This document shows, piece by piece, positions 17,013-25,406 of a stretch of 46,312 nt of DNA; the stretch's first letter is position 1, and each line of letters starts with the position of its first letter. This stretch comes from Bryobacterales bacterium. Its GTDB lineage: Bacteria > Acidobacteriota > Terriglobia > Bryobacterales > UBA6623. The position numbers and the translations under genes were made by a program. The notes below the pieces were generated by a model, which saw only the letters and a program-made list of their open reading frames with translations, was not told the DNA's origin and ran no database searches. Where the stretch lies: NCBI GenBank assembly GCA_028819255.1, contig JAPPMB010000054.1, positions 1-46,312 of the forward strand. The letters run 5' to 3'.

Positions 17013-20000
17013 ATGAAGGTTCTATCTTTAGCCAGCTTGGCAGGCTTTGCGATCCTTGCCTGTGGGGCCGTGTTGCTGCCCCACGCGGCCTACGGGCAAG
17101 GGCAGGGTGCCACTGCAACCCTGACGGGACAGATCACGGATGCCTCCGGGTCGGTAATCCCGGGAGCGAAGGTGTCGCTCACGGGGGACGAGACCGGCGT
17201 CACGATCGAGAGCGAATCGAACGCCTCCGGGTACTACAGGTTTCCATCGCTGAGACCGGCGCGATACACGCTCAATGTCGAGCAGTCCGGCTTTGCGAGC
17301 GCGGCCATCCAAGAGATCACTTTGCCGGTCGGCCAGACCGTGAGCGTCGACGTCTCCCTGCAGCTCAGCACTGTCCAGGAAACAGTCACGGTGTCGGCAG
17401 CCGCGCTGGCTCTCAACTCGCAGACGTCCGACCTAGGCTCGGTGGTGGCCGAGGGCCCCGTGCAGGACATGCCGCTCCTGCTGCGAGATCCGACCTACTT
17501 CGTCAACCTCGTGCCCGGCGTCACATCGGATCACCGCAACCAGACCAGCGGCCAGGACCGCAACGGGCTGTCCTGGCAAGGCCGGCTGATCTTCTCGGCC
17601 AACGGTGGCATGCGCAGCCAGACCTCCGCCATGGTGGACGGGGTCGACATCACGTTCTCGAACGTCGCGGGTATCAACTCGGCGGCGATTCAGCCGACGC
17701 CGGACATTACCCAGGAGTTCAAGCTGATCACAAACAACTACTCTGCCGAGTACGGTCGCGGGAACTCGGTGCTGAACATCGTCACCAAGAGCGGCACAAA
17801 CGAGTACCACGGCACCATCTACTGGTTCCTCCAGAACGATAACCTCAACGCCAACGACCTGTTCCTGAACCGTGCAGGCCAGGCGAAGGCCGAGTCGAAG
17901 CGCAACCAGGCGGGATTCGCTGGAGGTGGGCCGATCGTCAAGAACAAGATCTGGTTCTTCGGCGACTTCGAGCGAATGTTTCACACGCGCCCGCTCAATG
18001 TCTTTACAAGGGTCCCCACGCAGCAGGAGATGGCGGGGGATTTCTCCGACCTGCACACGACCGCCGGAAGTGTCATCAACATTTACAACCCTCTCGACAC
18101 GTTTGTCGATTCCGGGGACGGTAGGACGCGGCGGCGCCAGTTTGCTAACAACATGATACCCGCGTCGATGATCAATCCCTTCGGGCCGAACCTGCTGCGC
18201 TTCTGGGGGCCGGGCGCCAGCAACCCCGGCCTTCGAGGCCCGAACGGCGAGCGGACCGAGGTAGGCAACCTGCAACTGGCCGAGACGACGGATACCAGCT
18301 GGACGCGCGGCGACATCAAGATCGACTACCAGCTCACTCAAGCCCACCGTTTCATGGGGCGCTATTCGGAGAGCGTGTTTAACCTGCCGACAGCGATCAT
18401 TTACGGCACCGAGGCAGACAACGACAGCCTCAGCAACGAGAACAACCGCAACCCCGGTCGGAACACCGCCCTCTCCTGGTCGTGGACGGCATCGCCCACG
18501 ATGCTCATTACCCAGGCATTCAACTACACATTCGTGCTCTGCGACACCACCCGCGTTCCCGGCGCGTCAGGCTTTGACGCGACCTCTTTGGGCGGTCCGT
18601 TCAGGAATCCCGCCCTGGTCGACTTCGTCAACACCTACGAGGGCGGTCTTGCATTCCCGCGCATCTCGGCTTCCGGGTACGGCCGGCTGGGCACCAACAA
18701 CACGGTAGACGAGCCGCATCACAATTTCAGCTATCAGATCGACATCGTCAAGTCGATGCAGGATCACGCGCTGAAGTTCGGGTTCCAGGGTGCGTACCGC
18801 GACACGAACCAGAGGACATCGGAGGGAACTAGCGGGTCCTACGACTTCAGCGGGGGATTCACGCAGGGTCCGGACCCGCTGCTCCCGACGGTCAACACGG
18901 GGAACGGGCTCGCGGACCTGATCCTCGGGTTCCCCCGGGGCGGAAGCCTTAACTCGGGCTTTACCACAGCCACGCGAAGCAAGTACTACGCGTGGTATTT
19001 CCAGGACGACTGGCGCGTCACGCCCCGGCTGACGCTGAACTTGGGAGTGCGGTACGACTTCGAGCTACCGTTCACGGACCGGTTCGACCGCTTCTCGCGA
19101 CTGGATCTCGACGTTCCAAATCCTCTGGGGGAGCAGTCGGGTCCCAACACGGGGGGCCAGACGCTCAACCAGTACTTCGAGAACCTGGTGGGGAGGCCGC
19201 TTCGCGGCGCGGTCGTATGGCCCAGCATCAGCGGCTACAGCCGCGGGATCGATTCGGCGGACTACTCCAACATCTCGCCGAGGCTCGGCTTCGCCTACCG
19301 GATCACGGACTCGCTGGTCATGCGCGGTGGCTTTTCGAAGGCGTACTCCCCCAGCCTGGTGACGGCCACCGTGTCAGGGGGCGGTCCGGCCGGGAACCGG
19401 TCCAGGACGAGCATCATCGGAACTGTCGACGGGATCCATCCCAATGTCACCATCGACAACCCGTTTCCGTCAGGCTTCCTCGTGCCGATCTACGACCGTG
19501 ACGGCCTGCTGACGCTGGTCGGGCAGCGGGCACAGGGCGGCGCGGCGAACGGGACGGCTTGGACACCGTATCTCCAGCAGTGGAACTTTGGCTTCGAGAA
19601 ACAGTTCGGAAGCCGCACCGTCGCATCGCTCGCCTACGCGGGAAGCCGCGGCCGCCGCTTGGGATGCACCATGTTCCGGTGCGGCGACCAAATCGCCGAA
19701 GCTGATTTCCAGAGGGCCGGCCCGAGCGTGTTTGACACCGTGCCGAATCCGTTCTACGGCGTCATCACCGATCCGACTTCGATCCTCAGCCGGCCAATGA
19801 TCCAGCGCGGGAGGCTGCTGAAACAGAATCCGCATTTCTCCTCTCGCCTTGTTGGGATCCCTGCTTGGCAGGGCCCGAACGGTGACGACTTCGAAAGCAG
19901 CTTTGAGTCCATGCAGGTCGGCTTCCGCACCAGCGGCGCGGAAGGCTTGACGATGCAGGTGGCCTACACCCTGTCCAAGAACATCACGAACGTGGACACG

Positions 20001-20651
20001 CTGGACAGCGGATGGCTTGGACCATCCGTCCGTCCCCAGAACACCGTGGACTTCCGCGGCGAGAAGTCGCTGTCGGCTGAGGACACGACCCACCGCTTGG
20101 TGACTGGCTGGGTCTACGAGCTGCCGATCGGACGGAACAAGCGATTTGGATCGGACATGCCTGCAGCGGCGGAGAAGATCCTGGGTGGCTGGCAGGTTTC
20201 CGGGATCATGACACTCTCCAGCGGTCTCCCTCTTGGCAGGCTCAGCGTCACCCCCGACAATACGGGCTCCTTCAAGGACATGCCAGGGGTTCGCCCGGAC
20301 CTGGTCGGCGATCCGTGCATCTCCGGCGGGCGGGCCAGAGGGGACAAGATCGAGAGGTACGTGAATCCCAGCGCCTTCGCGCTCCCCGAGCCCTTCCACT
20401 TCGGAAGCGCGCCCAGGACGCTCCCGAGCTGCCGCGGCGACGGCTGGAGGAACTTTGACCTCTCGATCACCAAGGTCATCCCGATCAGGGAATCCATGAA
20501 CGTTGAATTCCGCCTCGAGATGTTCAACGCCTTCAACAGACCTCAGCTGCGACACCCCAACCTACAGTTCGGCGGAGGAAGGTTCGGCCGGATTACGTCA
20601 CAGGAGAACTCGCCGCGGATCATCCAATTCGGACTCAAGCTGCATTTCTAG
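17013..20651 (+). CDS. Oar-type TonB-dependent receptor with carboxypeptidase-regulatory-like domain
   Basis: A 1212-residue outer-membrane protein. Signal peptide to AYGQG, then a carboxypeptidase-regulatory-like (transthyretin-like) domain at ~25-110 (ATLTGQITDASGSVIPGAKV, GYYRFPSLRPARYTLNVEQSGF), a plug domain (TSAMVDGVDITFSN, QEFKLITNNYSAEYGRG, LNIVTKSGTNEYHGTIYWF), and a long barrel ending in phenylalanine (IIQFGLKLHF). Such receptors import large or scarce substrates using TonB energy; the ligand is unknown. The start is fixed by AGGAGG at 17000-17005, 7 bases before ATG 17013; the open frame extends upstream to 16842 without sense. A strong promoter precedes it. Neighbouring sulfatases suggest a sulfated substrate, which is inference only. 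A paralogue with the same architecture is at 27328. Confidence 0.93.
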   Translation: MKVLSLASLAGFAILACGAVLLPHAAYGQGQGATATLTGQITDASGSVIPGAKVSLTGDETGVTIESESNASGYYRFPSLRPARYTLNVEQSGFASAAIQEITLPVGQTVSVDVSLQLSTVQETVTVSAAALALNSQTSDLGSVVAEGPVQDMPLLLRDPTYFVNLVPGVTSDHRNQTSGQDRNGLSWQGRLIFSANGGMRSQTSAMVDGVDITFSNVAGINSAAIQPTPDITQEFKLITNNYSAEYGRGNSVLNIVTKSGTNEYHGTIYWFLQNDNLNANDLFLNRAGQAKAESKRNQAGFAGGGPIVKNKIWFFGDFERMFHTRPLNVFTRVPTQQEMAGDFSDLHTTAGSVINIYNPLDTFVDSGDGRTRRRQFANNMIPASMINPFGPNLLRFWGPGASNPGLRGPNGERTEVGNLQLAETTDTSWTRGDIKIDYQLTQAHRFMGRYSESVFNLPTAIIYGTEADNDSLSNENNRNPGRNTALSWSWTASPTMLITQAFNYTFVLCDTTRVPGASGFDATSLGGPFRNPALVDFVNTYEGGLAFPRISASGYGRLGTNNTVDEPHHNFSYQIDIVKSMQDHALKFGFQGAYRDTNQRTSEGTSGSYDFSGGFTQGPDPLLPTVNTGNGLADLILGFPRGGSLNSGFTTATRSKYYAWYFQDDWRVTPRLTLNLGVRYDFELPFTDRFDRFSRLDLDVPNPLGEQSGPNTGGQTLNQYFENLVGRPLRGAVVWPSISGYSRGIDSADYSNISPRLGFAYRITDSLVMRGGFSKAYSPSLVTATVSGGGPAGNRSRTSIIGTVDGIHPNVTIDNPFPSGFLVPIYDRDGLLTLVGQRAQGGAANGTAWTPYLQQWNFGFEKQFGSRTVASLAYAGSRGRRLGCTMFRCGDQIAEADFQRAGPSVFDTVPNPFYGVITDPTSILSRPMIQRGRLLKQNPHFSSRLVGIPAWQGPNGDDFESSFESMQVGFRTSGAEGLTMQVAYTLSKNITNVDTLDSGWLGPSVRPQNTVDFRGEKSLSAEDTTHRLVTGWVYELPIGRNKRFGSDMPAAAEKILGGWQVSGIMTLSSGLPLGRLSVTPDNTGSFKDMPGVRPDLVGDPCISGGRARGDKIERYVNPSAFALPEPFHFGSAPRTLPSCRGDGWRNFDLSITKVIPIRESMNVEFRLEMFNAFNRPQLRHPNLQFGGGRFGRITSQENSPRIIQFGLKLHF

Positions 20652-20696
20652 GGCTGGGGATCCCGCCTTCGCTCACGAAATGCGCTTGGCGGGAGT

Positions 20697-22322
20697 CTAA
20701 GGACTGATCGCTTGGCGGATGCGGCTCGCGTTCGCCGCCACCTTCCGCGTCTCGGGGTGATCGGGGCCTAGGGCCGTCTCCAGGATTGAAAGAGCTCGCA
20801 GGGTGTGCTGCAGAGCCCCTTGAAGGTCGCCCTGCTCGAGCAGGATCGTGCCGATGTTATTCGCGGCTGTCGCGACAGCAGGATGGTTCCGCCCTGCGGA
20901 GCTCGCTACGATTTGCATGGCGCGCCGGCTGAACCGCAGCGCCTCGGGCAGCTGATGCATCGCGAGGTGAATCTCGCCCAGGTTCCCGTAAAGCGCCGCC
21001 ATGCGGGGGTGGGTGGCCCCGAACAGACGTTCGCTCATGCTCGCGGCGCGCTGCGCACTTTGCAATGCCTCGGCATGGTCGCCCGTGGCGTGCATTGCTT
21101 TGCTCAAGTTGAAGTGGGCCCTGGCGACGTTGGGATGAAGTGACGGGTGCGCGCTCGCGGAAGTCTCGAGGGCCTTCCGAGCAAACCGCAGCGCCTCTTC
21201 CTGCTGCCCCCGCCGCAAGTACACCTCGCTCAGCAGCGATAGCGCTTCCTCGGTTCCGGGACCGTCGTCCACTGAGTTGCCCTCGAACACTCGCAACGCT
21301 TGCCGACCGAAGCGAAGCGCCCCGTCCAGTTCGCCTTGGGCGAGCATCGTGGCCCCGACAAGGACCGAGTTCCGCGCCACCGTGACGTGATCCGGCCCGT
21401 AGGCTCGTTCGTTGATCGACAGAGCGCGGCGGACATGGTCGGCTGCCTCGCCAAGCCGCCCGGTCTCCCTGAGAATCACGGCGACGTTGTAAAGGTCGCT
21501 GGCGACGTCGGGGTGATCGGGCCCGTACAGGGCCTCGTCGATACGCAGCGCACGGCGCGAGTGCCGGAGGGCTTCGGCCAGCTGGCCGCGAGACTTCAGG
21601 ACCGAGCTGACATTGTTGGCTGCGACAGCCACGTTTACGTGCTCGGTCCCGTGGATGTTCTCGGCCATTTCCAAGGCTCGGTTTGCCAATGTCTGCGCAG
21701 CTGCTAGGTCCCCTGCCGCCTGGAGCGCCCTGGCTATGTTGCTGACTCCGCCCGCCAGAGCCCCGATCCGCTCGACGTACTCGTCCGCAAGATCGAGGCG
21801 CTCTCCGAATTCCTGCTCTGCCGAACTTGTCAGGAAACCGCTGAGTTGCCCGACGAGCCGGTCCGCCTCGCGGGCGTGCTCGGAGAGTTCGTCCAGCTGG
21901 AACTGCGATACCGCGCAACGGTTGTAGTTCTCGGCCAGGAAGCCCCCGAATCGGCTTGCTTCGTGCGCTGCCCCCTCGAGAGACCGGCGGAGGCTCGGCT
22001 CGAGGTCGAGAAGTCGTCCGGGCTCCCCCTCGACGCGGGCTACGAACCGCTCGGCGTGCCGCGAGGTCTCATTGACAAACTCGTTTGGGTCGACTAGCGA
22101 TCTCACTCCGTCGTCGCATGTCACAGACGGTTCCTCGAAAGTCCTGCGGTCTGCCAACGTCCAGATCACTGCCGCGGCCGCGGCAAGTCCGCCCAAGGCA
22201 ACCCAGAAGCGCGGATTCCCTCGGCCGGTCATCGCGGGAGCCGCTTTGCTCGCCGGAGTCTTCCGAGACCGTCGTCGTCGCCTGCCCACTTCGGTCCGAT
22301 CTCCTGCGTCACTCTCCGTCAA
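20697..22322 (-). CDS. Membrane-anchored TPR protein (kinesin-light-chain-like repeats)
   Basis: About 541 residues: a basic N-terminus (GRRRRRSRKTPASK), one membrane helix at ~39-57 (FWVALGGLAAAAAVIWTLA), a helical linker, and from ~190 onward at least seven 42-residue TPRs of kinesin-light-chain type (LGEAADHVRRALSINERAYGPDH, GDLQGALQHTLRALSI, ALGPDHPETRKVAANA). The repeats should face the periplasm. Start choice: TTG 22322 overlaps the soxD-copy stop by 14 bases, implying translational coupling; ATG 22232 would still keep the helix. The gene thus ends a sulfatase-soxC-soxD-TPR run on this strand and, unlike the sox genes before it, is intact. A scaffolding role is the most one can say. Confidence 0.8.
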   Translation of the reverse strand: MTESDAGDRTEVGRRRRRSRKTPASKAAPAMTGRGNPRFWVALGGLAAAAAVIWTLADRRTFEEPSVTCDDGVRSLVDPNEFVNETSRHAERFVARVEGEPGRLLDLEPSLRRSLEGAAHEASRFGGFLAENYNRCAVSQFQLDELSEHAREADRLVGQLSGFLTSSAEQEFGERLDLADEYVERIGALAGGVSNIARALQAAGDLAAAQTLANRALEMAENIHGTEHVNVAVAANNVSSVLKSRGQLAEALRHSRRALRIDEALYGPDHPDVASDLYNVAVILRETGRLGEAADHVRRALSINERAYGPDHVTVARNSVLVGATMLAQGELDGALRFGRQALRVFEGNSVDDGPGTEEALSLLSEVYLRRGQQEEALRFARKALETSASAHPSLHPNVARAHFNLSKAMHATGDHAEALQSAQRAASMSERLFGATHPRMAALYGNLGEIHLAMHQLPEALRFSRRAMQIVASSAGRNHPAVATAANNIGTILLEQGDLQGALQHTLRALSILETALGPDHPETRKVAANASRIRQAISP

Positions 22323-22900
22323 CCGCGCGCGACGGTTCGGTGCGCAGATCCGTCTCCGAAGCCGGGACGAAGGGGTCGCGGTTCGGCATGCGCACGTCGG
22401 GCAGTGTCGAGTCGCTGAGTTTGTGAGCCTCGTCGATGATCCCGTTCATTGCGAGCAGGCAGGCGACAACTGCGTACACCTTGGTTGACGGTGAGCATGG
22501 CCGGCCGGTCGAAGGGCATCGCGCGATTGACGTAGTCCCACATGTTCGTGGCATACGGCAAGTAGCTGCCGACCGTCTTCAGCGGCCGAGGCGATCGGAG
22601 CGTCCCTTTGCCACCGACCAAGGGCTCGGCGTCCCCTCCCTGGCCTTCGTCCCCATGGCCTTCGGTGCATCGCCTCGCATAGAAATCCGCTCCTTCGGCG
22701 ACGGGGACCTCGCCCTTTGGCAGCCCCTCGCCGTCTGGCGGGATCGAGAGGTCCCAAGCTTCGACGAGCGCCGGCGTCGGGTAGGCCCCAATGCCGTGTT
22801 CCGGCCCTTGCGCGGCGGCGAAACTCCACGAAGCGTGGGCGAGGAGGCATGCCGAGAGTGCCGCGCCGGCCTTGAAGTGGATCGGATCCTGTCTACCCAC
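22309..22900 (-). pseudogene. Decayed SoxD-like cytochrome c
   Basis: It is clearly homologous to the intact soxD at 11852: signal peptide, SIPPDGEGLPKGEVPVAEG, LRSPRPLKTVGSYLPYAT and YVNRAMPFDRPAMLT. Two lesions are visible. The haem motif reads C-T-E-G-H at 22655-22669, the second cysteine codon being GGC where TGC is needed. Near 22480 one extra base moves the remainder (VYAVVACLLAMNGIIDEAHKL, MPNRDPFVPASETDL) into another frame, ending at 22309. Without the second cysteine covalent haem attachment would be lost or abnormal. It follows the soxC remnant and runs into the TPR gene. Confidence 0.87.
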
Positions 22901-23342
22901 TGGTCTGTACCACCCATCCGTCGCTGTTCACCGGCCGCGACTTGATGCCGTTGTTGTGGCAGGCGGAATTACGCCCGCGGGCCGCAATCAGGTCTCGCAC
23001 GGTCGGCTCCTGGAATCCCTGGTCGTCGAAGGCTCGGGACTGGAGGACATGCTCGCTACCGTCCCAGCGCCAAGGAAACCGAGACCGTGGAAAGGCGCGA
23101 GGCAGGCGAGGCTCCTGCAATTCGGCGTCGCGCCAGGTCCCGCCAGCGTCCAGCGAAGCCTCCACTCGCGCGATGCTTCCCCTGCTGGACGAAGTCAAGC
23201 CGCGAATCTCGCAAGGGCCCTTCGCCGAAAGCCTGTGCCTTTCCGATGGGTAGGTGATTACGGACTTGGCATCCATCACGAAGCCGAATAGTCTTGATCG
23301 CCCGTCGAGCAGCAGGTCCGTGTACCGAGAAGTCTCGTCACG
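22893..23342 (-). pseudogene. SoxC-like remnant, C-terminal domain only
   Basis: The minus-strand frame gives DETSRYTDLLLDGRSRLFGFVMDAKSVITYPSE, then RGSIARVEASLDAGGTWRDAEL, SRFPWRWDGSE and DLIAARGRNSACHNNGIKS, aligning with the last ~145 residues of the intact SoxC at 10495-11799, that is, the dimerisation domain. The catalytic domain with the molybdenum-ligand cysteine is missing; matching sequence stops at about 23342. Its stop overlaps the start of the soxD copy by 8 bases, the compact spacing of a former operon. An ATG inside (23279) could still allow a 128-residue product, but it would lack the active site. Confidence 0.87.
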
Positions 23343-23345
23343 CTA

Positions 23346-23936
23346 ATGTACGGGGATTATATCGCGCCAGGACAAGTCCTGGCAGGGAGGAGGCCATGAG
23401 CTGAAACCTCTGTTTCGTGCAATTGCGCTCCCGCTCCCCGTGCCCCTTTCAGCCAGACGGCTACACTCTTCCCCGGCTGCCGCATTCCGGCAATCGTTCA
23501 GCGGGCGACACGTCCGCGGTGCGGGTCCGGCAAGAAACCCCACACCGGAATCCGAGACGTCGCCCTCGATCATTGGGTGGACTCCACGTCCGTCCGGCCA
23601 CGCAGTCCCTAACGGAACTTCGGATGCATCCGGAGCTAGGTCCGACGGACCATCGAGACAGCCGTTCCGCCAGCGGATACGCCCAACGGGCGGCAAGCGA
23701 TTGCGGCCGATCCGGCACGGAACTCCCACGTTCGCCGCCCCGGCCTTCGAAGCCGCTCGGAGCGGAATCGGCAATCCATTTGCACCCAAAGGCGTGAGGT
23801 CCCGGTCCGCCAACTATGACGGTGCCGATTCCCAGTCGGCGCATCCGGCTGAATTCGGGCCCACGGGCCCGTCCCCCCCTTGGCGCCTAATCGGGCTCGC
23901 CCGACATCGGTCTGACCCGCACGAAGCGAGCCATGG
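23346..23936. other. Intergenic stretch where soxC catalytic domain is missing
   Basis: About 590 bases between the intact sulfatase and the soxC remnant. The length is close to the missing part of soxC, but I find none of its motifs in any frame. It holds a perfect palindrome (23366-23383) and a TATAAT-like hexamer. Either the catalytic domain was replaced, or it is decayed past recognition. Confidence 0.4.
23366..23383. promoter_or_regulatory. Perfect 18-bp palindrome beside TATAAT
   Basis: GCCAGGAC and GTCCTGGC form perfect arms around a 2-base centre. On the minus strand a TATAAT hexamer (23356-23361) follows within 5 bases, just before the soxC remnant. The arrangement resembles an operator overlapping a promoter, though no good -35 is visible. 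Confidence 0.4.
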
Positions 23937-25337
23937 TCAGGGCGTGACGCTGCGGAGCCACTCCGTGTGCATCTTCTGGAGCCGGGCAACGATCTCCGGT
24001 CGACTCTCGGCGTGGTTCACTGACTCCGGAAGCTCGTCTTCAAGATTCGCGAGATAGAGATCCCCCATTTCCTTGCGCGGCGCGTGCCTGGACTCTAGCC
24101 CGGTCGTGTCCCGCCCGTTGCCGATCAGTTTCCACTCGCCCTCGCGAACTGCCCATTGGTCCTGCCACATCCAGTGAAACGTCCTGTGCTGGGACGGAGC
24201 GTCCGCCGAGCTGAGGATCGGGGCGAGACTCTTGCCGTCGATTTCGTAGCCGGGCCGTTCCACGCCGCACAGCGCGAGGATCGTGGGGAAGAAGTCCATG
24301 TTCGATATGGCCTGGTCTCGCGTCTCGCCCTCCGGAATCCGGCCCGGAAGGCTCAGTATGGACGGCACGCGGATCCCTCCCTCGAAGAGGCTGGCCTTCG
24401 CTCCGCGCCACTTTCCGGTATTGCCTCCGCCGCCGTGTGCGCCGTAGTTCAAATCCCAGTTGTGGAAATCCTCGGTCGAGTGACCGTTGTCGCTCATGAA
24501 CAGCACGATCGTGTTGTCACGCAGGCCCCAGAGATCCAGGGCTCGAATCACCTGTCCGATGCGGTCGTCGGTCGTCGTGATCATCGAGGCGTACGAACGT
24601 CGAGGCATCGGCATGCTGTCGTACATGCCGCGGAACTTCGGATCGGACTGTTCCGGATAGTGGGGGACGTTGAAGGCGCAGTACAGGAAGAACGGCCTGT
24701 CCTTGTTTTCGACGATGAAGCGGGTTGCCTCGCGGACCACCAGGTCCGGAAAGTACCGCCCGGTCTCGTCGATCTCCTTGCCGTTCCGATACAGGTCGTG
24801 GAAGGGGGGCCGCCGCGGGTTCGAGTGCAGGAACTTGTGCTCGAAATTGTCGATGAAGCCGCCCAGATGTCCGTACGCCTCGTCAAAGCCCTGGTCCAGG
24901 GGCTGATGTCCGGGCTTGGCGCCGAGGTGCCACTTCCCGGCGAGGCCGGTCCGATAGCCGTTCTCCCGAAGGACTTCCGCCAGCGTGACCTCGCTGACAT
25001 GCATGTTGCGGCCGTTCTCGTCCAAGGGATTGTTCGAGAGCCAGTTTGTCACGCCCGACCGCTGCGGGACACGCCCGGTCAGAAGCTGCGAGCGCGAGGG
25101 ACAGCACACGGTGTGTGCGTACGCCTGGATGAAGCGCACACCGCGCCGGGCGAGTGCGTCGATGTTCGGCGTGTGAATGTCGTCCGAGCCGTAGCAGCCC
25201 GCATCGAGCGTTCCCTGGTCGTCCGTGTAGATGATGACGACATTTGGGCGCCCGCCGGCCTCCGCTGCCGGGCTGCGGGCCGCGCCAAGGGCTCCCCAGG
25301 CCGATCCCACGAACCCTCTCCTCGTCAGTTTCCGCAT
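23937..25337 (-). CDS. Type I sulfatase, Tat-exported
   Basis: A 466-residue sulfatase whose N-terminus LTRRGFVGSAW is a twin-arginine signal. The core shows PNVVIIYTDDQGTLDAG with the metal-binding Asp pair, the formylglycine signature C-C-P-S-R at residues 78-82, GLAGKWHLG with the catalytic Lys/His, FNVPHYPEQ, and LFMSDNGHS with the second metal-binding Asp-Asn. Length and motifs are intact. Substrate unknown; similar proteins act on sulfated sugars. Export by Tat implies folding, and perhaps cysteine oxidation, in the cytoplasm. It sits 69 bases after the CRTAC1 gene and upstream of the degenerate soxC-soxD pair on the same strand, reproducing the gene order at 7.9-12.5 kb. Confidence 0.93.
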   Translation of the reverse strand: MRKLTRRGFVGSAWGALGAARSPAAEAGGRPNVVIIYTDDQGTLDAGCYGSDDIHTPNIDALARRGVRFIQAYAHTVCCPSRSQLLTGRVPQRSGVTNWLSNNPLDENGRNMHVSEVTLAEVLRENGYRTGLAGKWHLGAKPGHQPLDQGFDEAYGHLGGFIDNFEHKFLHSNPRRPPFHDLYRNGKEIDETGRYFPDLVVREATRFIVENKDRPFFLYCAFNVPHYPEQSDPKFRGMYDSMPMPRRSYASMITTTDDRIGQVIRALDLWGLRDNTIVLFMSDNGHSTEDFHNWDLNYGAHGGGGNTGKWRGAKASLFEGGIRVPSILSLPGRIPEGETRDQAISNMDFFPTILALCGVERPGYEIDGKSLAPILSSADAPSQHRTFHWMWQDQWAVREGEWKLIGNGRDTTGLESRHAPRKEMGDLYLANLEDELPESVNHAESRPEIVARLQKMHTEWLRSVTP

Positions 25338-25406
25338 CGCCCTATGCTATCCGAACTGCAAGCCAGTCTCCCGCCGTTCGGTGCGGTTCGCTTGAGCCCG
25401 ACGACT

